Program-made: the position numbers and the translations under genes
Part shown: positions 1 to 5,469 of the stretch, one piece after another
How positions within the stretch are numbered: position 1 is the stretch's first letter
Layout of the letters: the number at the start of each line of letters is the position of its first letter
The notes under the pieces: generated by a model
Seen by the model: the letters and a program-made list of their open reading frames with translations, nothing else
What the model was told of the DNA's origin: nothing
The model's database searches: none
Assembly (NCBI GenBank): GCA_004374725.1
Contig: SOKK01000083.1
Location: forward strand, 1 to 9,120
Length of the DNA stretch: 9,120 nt
Source: Patescibacteria group bacterium
GTDB lineage: Bacteria > Patescibacteriota > SOKK01
Reading direction: 5' to 3'

Positions 1-313
1 ATTCTTCCGGGGGAGTTCCGTAGGGTTCAAGAAGCTTGGGGAGCTTAGCAAGAAGGTCGTCAGGCTTTATACCTTCTTGCTTTATTATCTTACTCGGTGG
101 GGGCGTGGTGTGCGGCCTAGGGTAGTAGTTAAGGGAGATGACTACGGGGGTTGCAGTGAGAGCGAAGCAGGTAATGTAGTAAAGCGGCTTGGCGATGATT
201 CTTGCGGGTTTCTCTCCGATGACGTGTCTAAGAAAATACTCTAGTACTGCCTTGCGGTTTTTAACTACCCCGGTGATGAACCTGGAAAGCCGGATCTTCC
301 GTTTCTCCTCCAT
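1..313 (-). CDS. Unknown single-pass membrane protein, N-terminal part (runs off left edge)
   Basis: An open frame of 104 codons starts at an ATG (complement of 311-313) and continues past position 1, so the C-terminus is missing. The start is supported by a strong Shine-Dalgarno sequence, GGAGGTGG (complement of 323-330), 9 nt upstream. The N-terminus is basic (MEEKRKIRLSRF). One hydrophobic stretch at about residues 43-62 (PLYYITCF...VVISL) looks like a membrane segment. A proline-rich linker (PRPHTTPPPS, about 66-74) and a Lys/Leu-rich part (GIKPDDLLAKLPKLLEPYG) follow. By the positive-inside rule the part after residue 65 would lie outside the cytoplasm; this is inference. I do not recognise the family. 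GC content, about 53% in the first 60 bases, is higher than in the central genes. It is transcribed divergently from the glycosyltransferase gene. The frame and ribosome site are convincing; the function is open. Confidence 0.75.
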   Translation of the reverse strand, partial: MEEKRKIRLSRFITGVVKNRKAVLEYFLRHVIGEKPARIIAKPLYYITCFALTATPVVISLNYYPRPHTTPPPSKIIKQEGIKPDDLLAKLPKLLEPYGTPPEE

Positions 314-407
314 ACCTTCCTTCCACCTCCTTTCAAGGCGTTTTTCTTTTTTGTTAAAGAAAAAAGGGCTTTGTTAAAGTGCGAATTCTCCTTTTTTATG
401 ACTTTTC

Positions 408-435
408 ATCCTAGCATTTCTTGAGAGTTTGTCAA
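408..435 (-). promoter_or_regulatory. Promoter for the leftward membrane-protein gene
   Basis: Read on the minus strand, a perfect -35 TTGACA (complement of 430-435) is followed after 16 bp by TAGGAT (complement of 408-413). A TGC triplet just before it makes an extended -10. Transcription would start near 402, giving a leader of about 90 nt before the ATG at 313. The -35 box shares its bases with that of the divergent promoter. Confidence 0.55.
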
Positions 436-457
436 GATTTAGGGCAAATGCTAAAAT
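429..457 (+). promoter_or_regulatory. Promoter for the glycosyltransferase-cyclophilin-gltX cluster
   Basis: The -35 TTGTCA (429-434, 5 of 6 consensus bases), a 17-bp spacer and the -10 TAAAAT (452-457, 5 of 6) place transcription start near 464, about 27 nt before the ATG at 491. It lies back to back with the minus-strand promoter and shares five -35 positions with it. Confidence 0.55.
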
Positions 458-490
458 AACCTTGAGTTTAATAGTTTTTTAGAGATTTCA

Positions 491-1336
491 ATGCGGAGAA
501 TCTCAATTTTAGATTTACCCTTAGATTGCCTGACCTTTGAAGAAGCTATCCGGAGGTGCGATCAACTGATTGGAACTCCGCGGTTAAAATGGGCAGTGAC
601 TTTAAATCCGGAGATTGCTGTTTTTGCTCAAAAGGACTCGGAGCTTAAGAGGGCGATTCAAGAAGCTGATTTAGTGACGGCGGACGGAACTGGTTTGCTT
701 TGGGGAGCGACTAGACTTCAAGGTAAAAAATCAGAATCTTTTTTAGTAAAGTGGTTTAAGACATTTGGCAGTGGTGTTAGATTCTTTTTCTCTCCAAGCT
801 ATCGGAGAAGAGTAATCCCTAAGAGAGTTGCTGGAGTGGATCTTGTGAAAGTACTCTTTGCTCTTTGTGCAAAACGTGGTTATCGAGTTTTTCTTTTAGG
901 GGGTAGTAAGGAAGTAGCTCTGAAGCTAAAGGAGAAATTAAAAGAAAAATATCCCCGGATTCAGGTTGTGGGAGCAATGGAAGGTTTTTCTTTGGAGGTA
1001 AAGAGTAATCGATTAGAGGTCTTGGGAAAAGGTCAAGAGGACAAGGTTTTTTCTGAAATTCAGAGCGCTAAACCTCACCTTCTTCTAGTTGCCTTTGGTC
1101 CTCCTAAGCAGGAGCGTTGGATCTATCAAAATCAGAATAAATTAGGAGATGTTAAATTAGCAATTGGTGTCGGGGGGACGTTTGATTTTTTGACCGGCCG
1201 TACTAGGAGAGCACCAAGGTTTGTTCAGAAGATGGGGTTGGAGTTTATCTGGCGTCTTTTTACTCAGCCAAAGCGCTTTGGGCGAATGATCACAACAATT
1301 CCTAAGTTTGTGAGACTGATTACTAATAATGATTAA
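491..1336 (+). CDS. WecG/TagA/CpsF-family glycosyltransferase (GT26)
   Basis: Members of this family transfer a sugar, often N-acetylmannosamine or its uronic acid, from a UDP-sugar to a lipid-linked acceptor on the inner face of the membrane, early in the assembly of surface polysaccharide or teichoic acid. The 281-residue protein shows the family motifs in order: TLNPE (37-41), ADLVTADGTG (59-68) with Asp65 at the position of the proposed catalytic Asp of TagA, RVAGVDL (112-118), VAFGPPKQERW (200-210) and GVGGTFDFLTG (226-236). The C-terminal tail is rich in basic and aromatic residues (IWRLFTQPKRFGRM), the part known in TagA to aid membrane binding. It differs from the usual layout by about 30 extra residues (78-110) before RVAGVDL. 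The start has no clear Shine-Dalgarno sequence but fits the promoter and the family N-terminus. The gene lies 6 nt upstream of the cyclophilin gene, so the two are probably co-transcribed. The sugar and acceptor cannot be read from sequence. Confidence 0.93.
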   Translation: MRRISILDLPLDCLTFEEAIRRCDQLIGTPRLKWAVTLNPEIAVFAQKDSELKRAIQEADLVTADGTGLLWGATRLQGKKSESFLVKWFKTFGSGVRFFFSPSYRRRVIPKRVAGVDLVKVLFALCAKRGYRVFLLGGSKEVALKLKEKLKEKYPRIQVVGAMEGFSLEVKSNRLEVLGKGQEDKVFSEIQSAKPHLLLVAFGPPKQERWIYQNQNKLGDVKLAIGVGGTFDFLTGRTRRAPRFVQKMGLEFIWRLFTQPKRFGRMITTIPKFVRLITNND

Positions 1337-1339
1337 TTA

Positions 1340-1387
1340 AAAATGCAAAAGCTTGTCCCTGCGAAGGCAGGGATCAAAATGCAAAAG
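1340..1387 (+). repeat. Short palindromic repeat with flanking direct repeats, inside the cyclophilin start
   Basis: A hairpin with stem CCCTGC/GCAGGG (1357-1362 and 1367-1372) and loop GAAG is flanked by two exact copies of the 12-mer AAAATGCAAAAG (1340-1351 and 1376-1387). The unit is 36 bp, so it keeps the reading frame and adds twelve codons ([12 protein letters not shown]). The core resembles the dispersed GCGAAGGC-type palindromes common in bacterial genomes. The flanking repeats look like a target-site duplication. Confidence 0.7.
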
Positions 1388-2095
1388 TTGAATAAAATAG
1401 TAGTTGTCATTCTGGGAATCTTCCTTCTGATTCCTGTTCTGGGTTTAGCGGGTGATTATCAAATCACGCCACCTTCTGACAATGACCCGGTAGTTACACT
1501 CACTACCAGTCAGGGAGTGATTAAGTTTAAACTCTTTTCTAATGAAGCCCCTAGGGCATGTGAGAATTTCTGGAAATTAGCTGAAAAAGGTTATTATAAT
1601 GGCCTGATTTTCCATCGAGTGATTAAAGATTTTATGATTCAGACCGGAGATCCAAAGGGTGACGGCACGGGTGGTGAAAGTGTTTGGGGTGAGCCGTTTG
1701 AGGATGAGTTTTCTGATCAACTGAAAAATATCCGCGGGGCGGTTTCAATGGCAAATAGTGGTGAGAACACTAATGGTAGCCAGTTCTTTATTTGTCAAAA
1801 GGATCAACCTTCTCTTGATAATAAACATACTGTCTTCGGACAAGTTTACGAAGGAATAGAGGTGGTTGATAAAATTGCTAGTGCCAAGACAGATGATAAT
1901 GATAAACCAGTTAAAGAAATCAAAATCGAGGAAGTAGAAACCTCAGGAAAATTTCCTGGGTGGTTTGATAAATACGGAATGACAATTATTTGGGTTATTG
2001 CTGGGGCAGGAGTTTTAGCTCTGATTATTTTTGTTTTTATCAAAACTCGCCGGAGCGGAATGACGAGAGCGGAACGTAGGAGAAGAATGAAATAA
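1343..2095 (+). CDS. Membrane-anchored cyclophilin-type peptidyl-prolyl cis-trans isomerase
   Basis: Cyclophilins speed cis-trans isomerisation of peptide bonds before proline. The domain spans about residues 48-200, with [14 protein letters not shown] (90-103) holding the catalytic Arg92 and the active-site Phe, Met and Gln, then [15 protein letters not shown] (136-150) and [11 protein letters not shown] (158-168). Ser157 replaces the Trp that binds cyclosporin in human cyclophilin A. A hydrophobic N-terminal segment (about 19-37) is a signal peptide or anchor. A second membrane segment (about 213-233, [20 protein letters not shown]) precedes a basic tail ending RAERRRRMK, so the domain should lie outside the cytoplasm with the tail inside. 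Two in-frame starts are possible, 1343 and 1379, both beginning MQKL, because a 36-bp repeat unit duplicated the start region. The native N-terminus may be the second one (238 residues), which has AGGG upstream; I give the outer limit. gltX begins 20 nt downstream. Confidence 0.92.
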   Translation: MQKLVPAKAGIKMQKLNKIVVVILGIFLLIPVLGLAGDYQITPPSDNDPVVTLTTSQGVIKFKLFSNEAPRACENFWKLAEKGYYNGLIFHRVIKDFMIQTGDPKGDGTGGESVWGEPFEDEFSDQLKNIRGAVSMANSGENTNGSQFFICQKDQPSLDNKHTVFGQVYEGIEVVDKIASAKTDDNDKPVKEIKIEEVETSGKFPGWFDKYGMTIIWVIAGAGVLALIIFVFIKTRRSGMTRAERRRRMK

Positions 2096-2115
2096 TGCAT
2101 AATGATTAATGAATA

Positions 2116-3600
2116 ATGAAAGATAACCAAGCAATTAAAGTTCGCTTTGCTCCCTCACCAACGGGTTTTTTGCATGTGGGCGGGCTTCGGACGGCCTTGT
2201 ATAATTACCTTTTTGCTAGGAAGAATAAGGGAAAGTTTGTTTTAAGGATTGAAGACACTGATCGCAATCGTTTTGTGAAGGGAGCGGTAAAACAGATTAT
2301 TCAGACAATGCATTGGGCAGGGATTGATTATGATGAAGGACCAGAGAAGGGAGGACCGAATGCTCCCTATATTCAATCGGAACGTTTGGAGATCTATCAG
2401 AAGCATGCGAAGGAACTGGTAGAAAAAAGAAAGGCCTATTATTGTTTCTGTGATCCAGTGCGTTTGAAAACTGCGCGCCAAAAACAGACCCAAGAAGGAA
2501 AACCACCAAGGTACAATCGCCATTGTCGCGGATTGAAACAAAAAAAGGTTGAAGAATTGAAAAAGAAAAAACCTTACGTTATTCGTTTGAAAGTTCCCGA
2601 TAATCAAAAGATAAAATTCAAGGATCTTATTCGAGGGGAGGTGGAAATTGACTCCGATGACTTGGATGATCAGATTCTTCAGAAATCCGATGGCTATCCT
2701 ACTTATCATTTGGCTAACACAGTCGATGATCATTTGATGGAAATCACGCATGTCATTCGCGGCGAAGAATGGATTCCGAGTACCCCGAAGCACATTTTAA
2801 TCTATAAGGCCCTTGGCTGGGAAATTCCTGAATTTGCCCATCTACCGTTGCTTTTAAACAAGGATAAGAGCAAGTTGAGTAAGAGAGACCTTTGTGTTTC
2901 GGTAGAAGATTATATGGAAGAGGGCTATCTCCCAGAAGCGATGATTAATTTTGTAGCGCTCTTAGGTTGGAATACCAAAGATGAGAATGAAATCTATTGC
3001 CTAGATGAACTAGTTAAACAGTTTGATCTCAAGCGTGTTCACAAAGGTGGGGCAGTTTTTGACTTAGAAAAATTGAATTGGCTGAACGGGAAATACGTTC
3101 GTCAAATGAAATTAGAGGACCTTACTCATGAATGTAAGCCATACTTAGAAAGTTACCTCAAAAAAATAGAAAAAAAGATTGATAAGAGTTTAGTGAATGA
3201 TCAGTATTTCAAAGAGGTTGTGAAACTTTTCCAAGAACGTCTGATAAAAATTTCTGATATAAAGGGACTTGTTGATTACTTTTTCTTGAAAGAAATAGAC
3301 TATGATAAAAAACTTTTGATTTTCAAGAAAAGCAATTTAGAAAAAACAAAATTGGGATTGGAAAAGGTGTTGGAGAGATTAGAAAAGGTTGAGTTAAAGA
3401 ACTGGGAACCAGATAATTTAAATGCGATTTTGGAGGCAATAGTCAAAGGAAGTGATCTAGAACCTGGAGATGTCTTTTGGCCTGTCAGGGCTGCGCTCTC
3501 TGGAAGAGAAGCTTCCCCGAGTCCCCCGGAGTTACTGGAGGTTTTGGGGAAAGAACGTAGTTTAGAAAGGGTTAAGAGGGCTTTGGAAAAGCTGAAATAG
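2116..3600 (+). CDS. gltX: Glutamyl-tRNA synthetase
   Basis: A class I aminoacyl-tRNA synthetase that charges tRNA with glutamate in the cytoplasm. The 494-residue protein, close to the usual bacterial length of about 470-490, carries the ATP-binding HIGH-type motif in FAPSPTGFLHVGG (11-23, HVGG variant), RIEDTDR (44-50) and a Cys cluster (C110, C112, H136, C137) resembling the zinc site. It also has the tRNA-acceptor-binding GYPTYHLANTVDDH (193-206) and a KMSKS-type loop KLSKR (253-257). The C-terminal helical anticodon-binding region is complete. Only the ATG at 2116 is usable, since a TGA lies in frame two codons upstream; it has no Shine-Dalgarno sequence. The upstream gap is a run of TAATG-like words. 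The gene is third in the cluster, with no terminator before it and none obvious after it. With tRNA-Gln close by, the enzyme could be the non-discriminating type that also makes Glu-tRNA-Gln; the sequence alone does not decide this. Confidence 0.97.
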   Translation: MKDNQAIKVRFAPSPTGFLHVGGLRTALYNYLFARKNKGKFVLRIEDTDRNRFVKGAVKQIIQTMHWAGIDYDEGPEKGGPNAPYIQSERLEIYQKHAKELVEKRKAYYCFCDPVRLKTARQKQTQEGKPPRYNRHCRGLKQKKVEELKKKKPYVIRLKVPDNQKIKFKDLIRGEVEIDSDDLDDQILQKSDGYPTYHLANTVDDHLMEITHVIRGEEWIPSTPKHILIYKALGWEIPEFAHLPLLLNKDKSKLSKRDLCVSVEDYMEEGYLPEAMINFVALLGWNTKDENEIYCLDELVKQFDLKRVHKGGAVFDLEKLNWLNGKYVRQMKLEDLTHECKPYLESYLKKIEKKIDKSLVNDQYFKEVVKLFQERLIKISDIKGLVDYFFLKEIDYDKKLLIFKKSNLEKTKLGLEKVLERLEKVELKNWEPDNLNAILEAIVKGSDLEPGDVFWPVRAALSGREASPSPPELLEVLGKERSLERVKRALEKLK

Positions 3601-3610
3601 ACCGAAACCC

Positions 3611-3638
3611 TTGACTTTTACTAGAAATTCTGTATACT
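3611..3638 (+). promoter_or_regulatory. Promoter of the RRM protein gene
   Basis: TTGACT (3611-3616, 5 of 6), a 16-bp spacer and TATACT (3633-3638, 5 of 6) lie just after the gltX stop. Transcription from about 3645 would give a leader of about 155 nt. The word TGTATACTAGA around the -10 recurs at the rtcB promoter. Confidence 0.65.
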
Positions 3639-3673
3639 AGAGTAGAAGTAGGTTCTCAAATGGTTTTCTCATT

Positions 3674-3693
3674 TCGCACCCACTCGGGTGCGA
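3674..3693 (+). promoter_or_regulatory. Hairpin in the 5' leader of the RRM gene
   Basis: A perfect 8-bp stem TCGCACCC/GGGTGCGA (3674-3681 and 3686-3693) with loop ACTC stands in the transcribed leader. A smaller hairpin, CTATC/GGTAG (3745-3749 and 3755-3759), lies nearer the start. The main hairpin lacks a following U-run, so it looks more like a leader structure than a terminator. Confidence 0.5.
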
Positions 3694-3800
3694 TTATGTT
3701 TAAAAGGCAGTTTAATTTGTATACGACAAAAGTGAGACCAATAACTATCTGAGTGGTAGACCCTATTATTTATTTGTTAATTAGAAAGAAAATCTATCTT

Positions 3801-4094
3801 ATGGGTAAGAAATTATATGTTGGTGGAATCTCTTATGATACCACCGAAGATGGTTTGAAAGAAGCTTTCTCAAAAGAAGGAACAGTAGAATCAGCAACGA
3901 TTATCACAGACAAATTCTCAGGACGTTCAAAAGGATTTGGTTTTGTGGAAATGTCCTCTGACGAAGAGGCAGAGAAAGCAAAAGAAGCGTTTGACGGTAA
4001 GGAGCTTGATGGCCGTACCCTCAAAGTTGATGAAGCGCGACCAATGAAGAAGCGTGATGACAGTGGTGGTGGATACGGCGGCGATAAATTCTAA
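3801..4094 (+). CDS. Single-RRM RNA-binding protein with short glycine-rich tail
   Basis: A 97-residue protein made of one RNA recognition motif. RNP2 is LYVGGI (5-10) and RNP1 is KGFGFVEM (44-51), with the aromatic residues that stack on RNA bases (Tyr6, Phe46, Phe48) present. The tail is DDSGGGYGGDKF. It resembles the small cyanobacterial and CPR RRM proteins, which bind single-stranded RNA and in cyanobacteria are often cold-induced. The RNA target cannot be read from sequence. I chose the ATG at 3801, where the RRM begins, over the in-frame ATG at 3753, which would add 16 residues unlike the family and fall within the leader hairpins. There is no clear Shine-Dalgarno sequence. The gene has its own promoter, a long structured leader and its own terminator, so it is probably monocistronic, although read-through from gltX is possible. 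The long leader suggests control after transcription, perhaps by the protein itself; this is inference. Confidence 0.93.
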   Translation: MGKKLYVGGISYDTTEDGLKEAFSKEGTVESATIITDKFSGRSKGFGFVEMSSDEEAEKAKEAFDGKELDGRTLKVDEARPMKKRDDSGGGYGGDKF

Positions 4095-4114
4095 AGAACC
4101 AGCTTAGATAAAAT

Positions 4115-4143
4115 AAAAACTCGTCTGTTCTAGGCGAGTTTTT
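4115..4143 (+). terminator. Rho-independent terminator after the RRM gene
   Basis: A 12-bp stem (4115-4126 with 4132-4143, one G-T pair) closes a five-base loop GTTCT and ends in TTTTT. The A-run on the left arm would also allow it to act on the minus strand. It begins 20 nt after the stop codon. Confidence 0.9.
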
Positions 4144-4169
4144 ATGTTGGATTATCTTGGATTCTCGTA

Positions 4170-4178
4170 TGTTATAAT
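4170..4178 (+). promoter_or_regulatory. Extended -10 promoter of tRNA-Gln
   Basis: TGTTATAAT (4170-4178) is a perfect -10 hexamer with an extended TGN element, ending 13 nt before the tRNA. No good -35 box stands at the right distance, as is usual for extended -10 promoters. Confidence 0.6.
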
Positions 4179-4191
4179 AGGAATGACTTTT

Positions 4192-4265
4192 TCGGGAGTC
4201 GTCTAATGGTAGGACGACAGGTTCTGGTCCTGTTAATCGGGGTTCGAATCCCTGCTCCCGAGCCA
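4192..4265 (+). tRNA. trnQ: tRNA-Gln (anticodon CTG), CCA encoded
   Basis: The full cloverleaf can be drawn. The acceptor stem pairs TCGGGAG (4192-4198) with CTCCCGA (4255-4261). The D stem is GTCT/GGAC with one G-T pair and a seven-base loop holding GG. The anticodon stem ACAGG/CCTGT (4217-4221 and 4229-4233) encloses loop TTCTGGT with anticodon CTG (4224-4226). The variable loop has four bases, and the T stem CGGGG/CCCTG encloses TTCGAAT. The discriminator base is G4262 and CCA (4263-4265) is encoded. The anticodon reads CAG, hence glutamine. It decodes only CAG by strict pairing, so a second tRNA-Gln(TTG) is expected elsewhere. Confidence 0.95.
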
Positions 4266-4341
4266 AACTCTGCCCCCTCGGGGCTTCCTGCCTGCCGGTT
4301 TACATACCGGTAGGTATGCAGGCAGGCGTTTGGCAGGCCAA
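4262..4341. repeat. Nested inverted repeats directly behind tRNA-Gln
   Basis: An outer 7-bp stem pairs GCCAAAC (4262-4268), which includes the tRNA CCA end, with GTTTGGC (4328-4334). Inside it are a short hairpin GCCCC/GGGGC (4272-4276 and 4280-4284) and a longer one with arms CCTGCCTGC and GCAGGCAGG (4287-4295 and 4318-4326). The longer one contains CATACC/GGTATG (4303-4308 and 4313-4318). A last palindrome, TTGGC-AG-GCCAA, spans 4330-4341. The CCTGCC/GGCAGG arms resemble dispersed palindromic repeats. The rest of the gap to 4412 holds nothing I recognise. Confidence 0.75.
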
Positions 4342-4412
4342 TCTAAGCTTTCATTTTCTCTTAGGAATTCTTTTGATGTTTGGATTTAAATTGTTTTTTG
4401 ATTAGGGAATTG

Positions 4413-4440
4413 TTGCATTTTCTTCTATTTCCGCTATAAT
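4413..4440 (+). promoter_or_regulatory. Promoter of the MscS-type channel gene
   Basis: A perfect -10 TATAAT (4435-4440) lies 16 bp after a weak -35 TTGCAT (4413-4418). Transcription would start near 4447, giving a leader of about 23 nt. Confidence 0.55.
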
Positions 4441-4469
4441 TAAACTGCTCTAATCACAAACAGGGGGAG

Positions 4470-5336
4470 ATGAATATTTTTGAAAATTTTGATTATCTGA
4501 AAATTTTTGAATGGCTAAGCAGCAACGGCCTTCGCGTTTTAATCGTGGTCGTCGCTGCTTTTTTAATTGATGTTTTAAGCCGCTGGATTTTTGGCAGTCT
4601 GATTGCAAAAGTGATTGCCAAAAATAAGATTGGTGATCTGGGTCCTTCTGAGCGCAAGCAACGCGCGAAGACAGTCCGGAATGTTTTCGAAAAGACAGTC
4701 ACCGCAGTTGTGTTTATAGTAATGGTGATTATGGTCCTAAGCGAATTAGGAGTGAGAGTTTCCTCGCTTCTGGTTGGTGCGGGAGTGATTGGGATTGTGA
4801 TTGGTTTTGGCGCCCAGAGTATCATTAAAGATGTTTTAAACGGCGTTTTTATTCTAGTTGAAAACCAATACGACATTGGAGATGTGATTGGAATCAATAA
4901 ATTAACAGGGACAGTCACGGAATTTAATTTGAGAAGGACAGTAATCCGGAGCTTGGATGGAATTGAGCACACGATCCCCAATGGTGAAATTGGGATTGTT
5001 TCTAATCGCACCAAGCATTGGTCCAAGGCAATGCTAGATGTCCCCGTTGATTATGACTCTGATGTTGATAAGGTGATGGAAGTTATTGATAAAGTTGGAC
5101 AAGATTTAGCCAAGGATAAAGATTACAAAGATTTTATTATCAATCCTTTGCATGTTTTGGGTTTAGATGATTTTGGGGAATCAGGTTTAATTTTTAAGGT
5201 CCTGGGGAAAACTAAAGCGCAAAAACAATGGCGGGTCAAACGCGAGTTTAGAAGACGTCTAAAAATAGAGTTTGACAAAGAAGGAATTGAAATTCCCTAC
5301 CCTCATCGAGTGATCATTGAGAAAAAGAAAAAATAG
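4470..5336 (+). CDS. MscS-family small-conductance mechanosensitive channel
   Basis: MscS channels open when the membrane is stretched and let small solutes escape during osmotic downshock. The 288-residue protein is close to the length of E. coli MscS (286). Membrane segments lie at about 22-44 and 76-93. The pore helix TM3 (about 97-130) reads LLVGAGVIGIVIGFGAQSII (100-119), with the Gly/Ala spacing and the GFGAQ turn typical of the family, then DVLNGVFILVENQYDIGD. The soluble beta domain (about 131-185) carries LTGTVTEFNLRRTVIRSLDG and HTIPNGEI, and the alpha/beta vestibule domain follows. The ATG at 4470 is the only sensible start. A purine-rich AGGGGGAG abuts it, an unusually short distance. 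The stop codon TAG lies inside a palindromic repeat. The gene stands alone. Confidence 0.95.
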   Translation: MNIFENFDYLKIFEWLSSNGLRVLIVVVAAFLIDVLSRWIFGSLIAKVIAKNKIGDLGPSERKQRAKTVRNVFEKTVTAVVFIVMVIMVLSELGVRVSSLLVGAGVIGIVIGFGAQSIIKDVLNGVFILVENQYDIGDVIGINKLTGTVTEFNLRRTVIRSLDGIEHTIPNGEIGIVSNRTKHWSKAMLDVPVDYDSDVDKVMEVIDKVGQDLAKDKDYKDFIINPLHVLGLDDFGESGLIFKVLGKTKAQKQWRVKREFRRRLKIEFDKEGIEIPYPHRVIIEKKKK

Positions 5337-5386
5337 AGATGATTCACGAATCACCTCTACGATTTACTTTATTTTTTTAGTTTTTT
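5334..5386 (+). terminator. Palindromic repeat and likely terminator at the end of the channel gene
   Basis: A stem of 11 paired positions with one A-C mismatch (5334-5344 with 5349-5359; core GATTCACGAATC) begins on the channel stop codon and is followed within 10-25 nt by T-rich sequence (CTTTATTTTTTTAG). It could work as a terminator. The minus-strand reading GAGGTGATTCGTGAATC resembles a family of dispersed bacterial palindromes. Confidence 0.55.
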
Positions 5387-5387
5387 C

Positions 5388-5396
5388 TGTTAAAAT
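5388..5396 (+). promoter_or_regulatory. Possible extended -10 promoter of the basic-protein gene
   Basis: TGTTAAAAT (5388-5396) is an extended -10 with a 5-of-6 hexamer and no recognisable -35 box. It would give a leader of about 67 nt. Confidence 0.35.
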
Positions 5397-5469
5397 GTAA
5401 CTGGATTAAAGACTGACCTTAAAAGAAGGGATTTAACTTATTTATAAATATTAATTAAGGGGAGAAAAC

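Noticed and set aside
189..377. Forward ORF of 62 codons at the left end
   Set aside because: It lies antisense to the open minus-strand gene that has a strong ribosome site; the forward ORF has no ribosome site and crosses the minus-strand leader.
2242..2793. Long minus-strand ORF of 183 codons within gltX
   Set aside because: It is a shadow of gltX, whose conserved motifs fill the other strand; the antisense product has no recognisable features.
3674..3693. Hairpin after gltX as a Rho-independent terminator
   Set aside because: It lies downstream of the RRM promoter and is followed by TTATGTTT, not a proper T-run; a leader structure is more likely.
3753..3800. Upstream ATG start for the RRM protein
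   Set aside because: The 16 added residues (VDPIIYLLIRKKIYL) are unlike the family and overlap leader structure; the RRM begins right at the ATG at 3801.
4021..4266. Minus-strand ORF with the peptide MAREQGFEPRLTG
   Set aside because: This is the translated complement of tRNA-Gln and the RRM terminator, a well-known false protein at tRNA genes.
4192..4341. Integration site of a mobile island at tRNA-Gln
   Set aside because: The tRNA end is followed by inverted repeats, but no integrase gene and no second copy of the tRNA 3' end are in the window.
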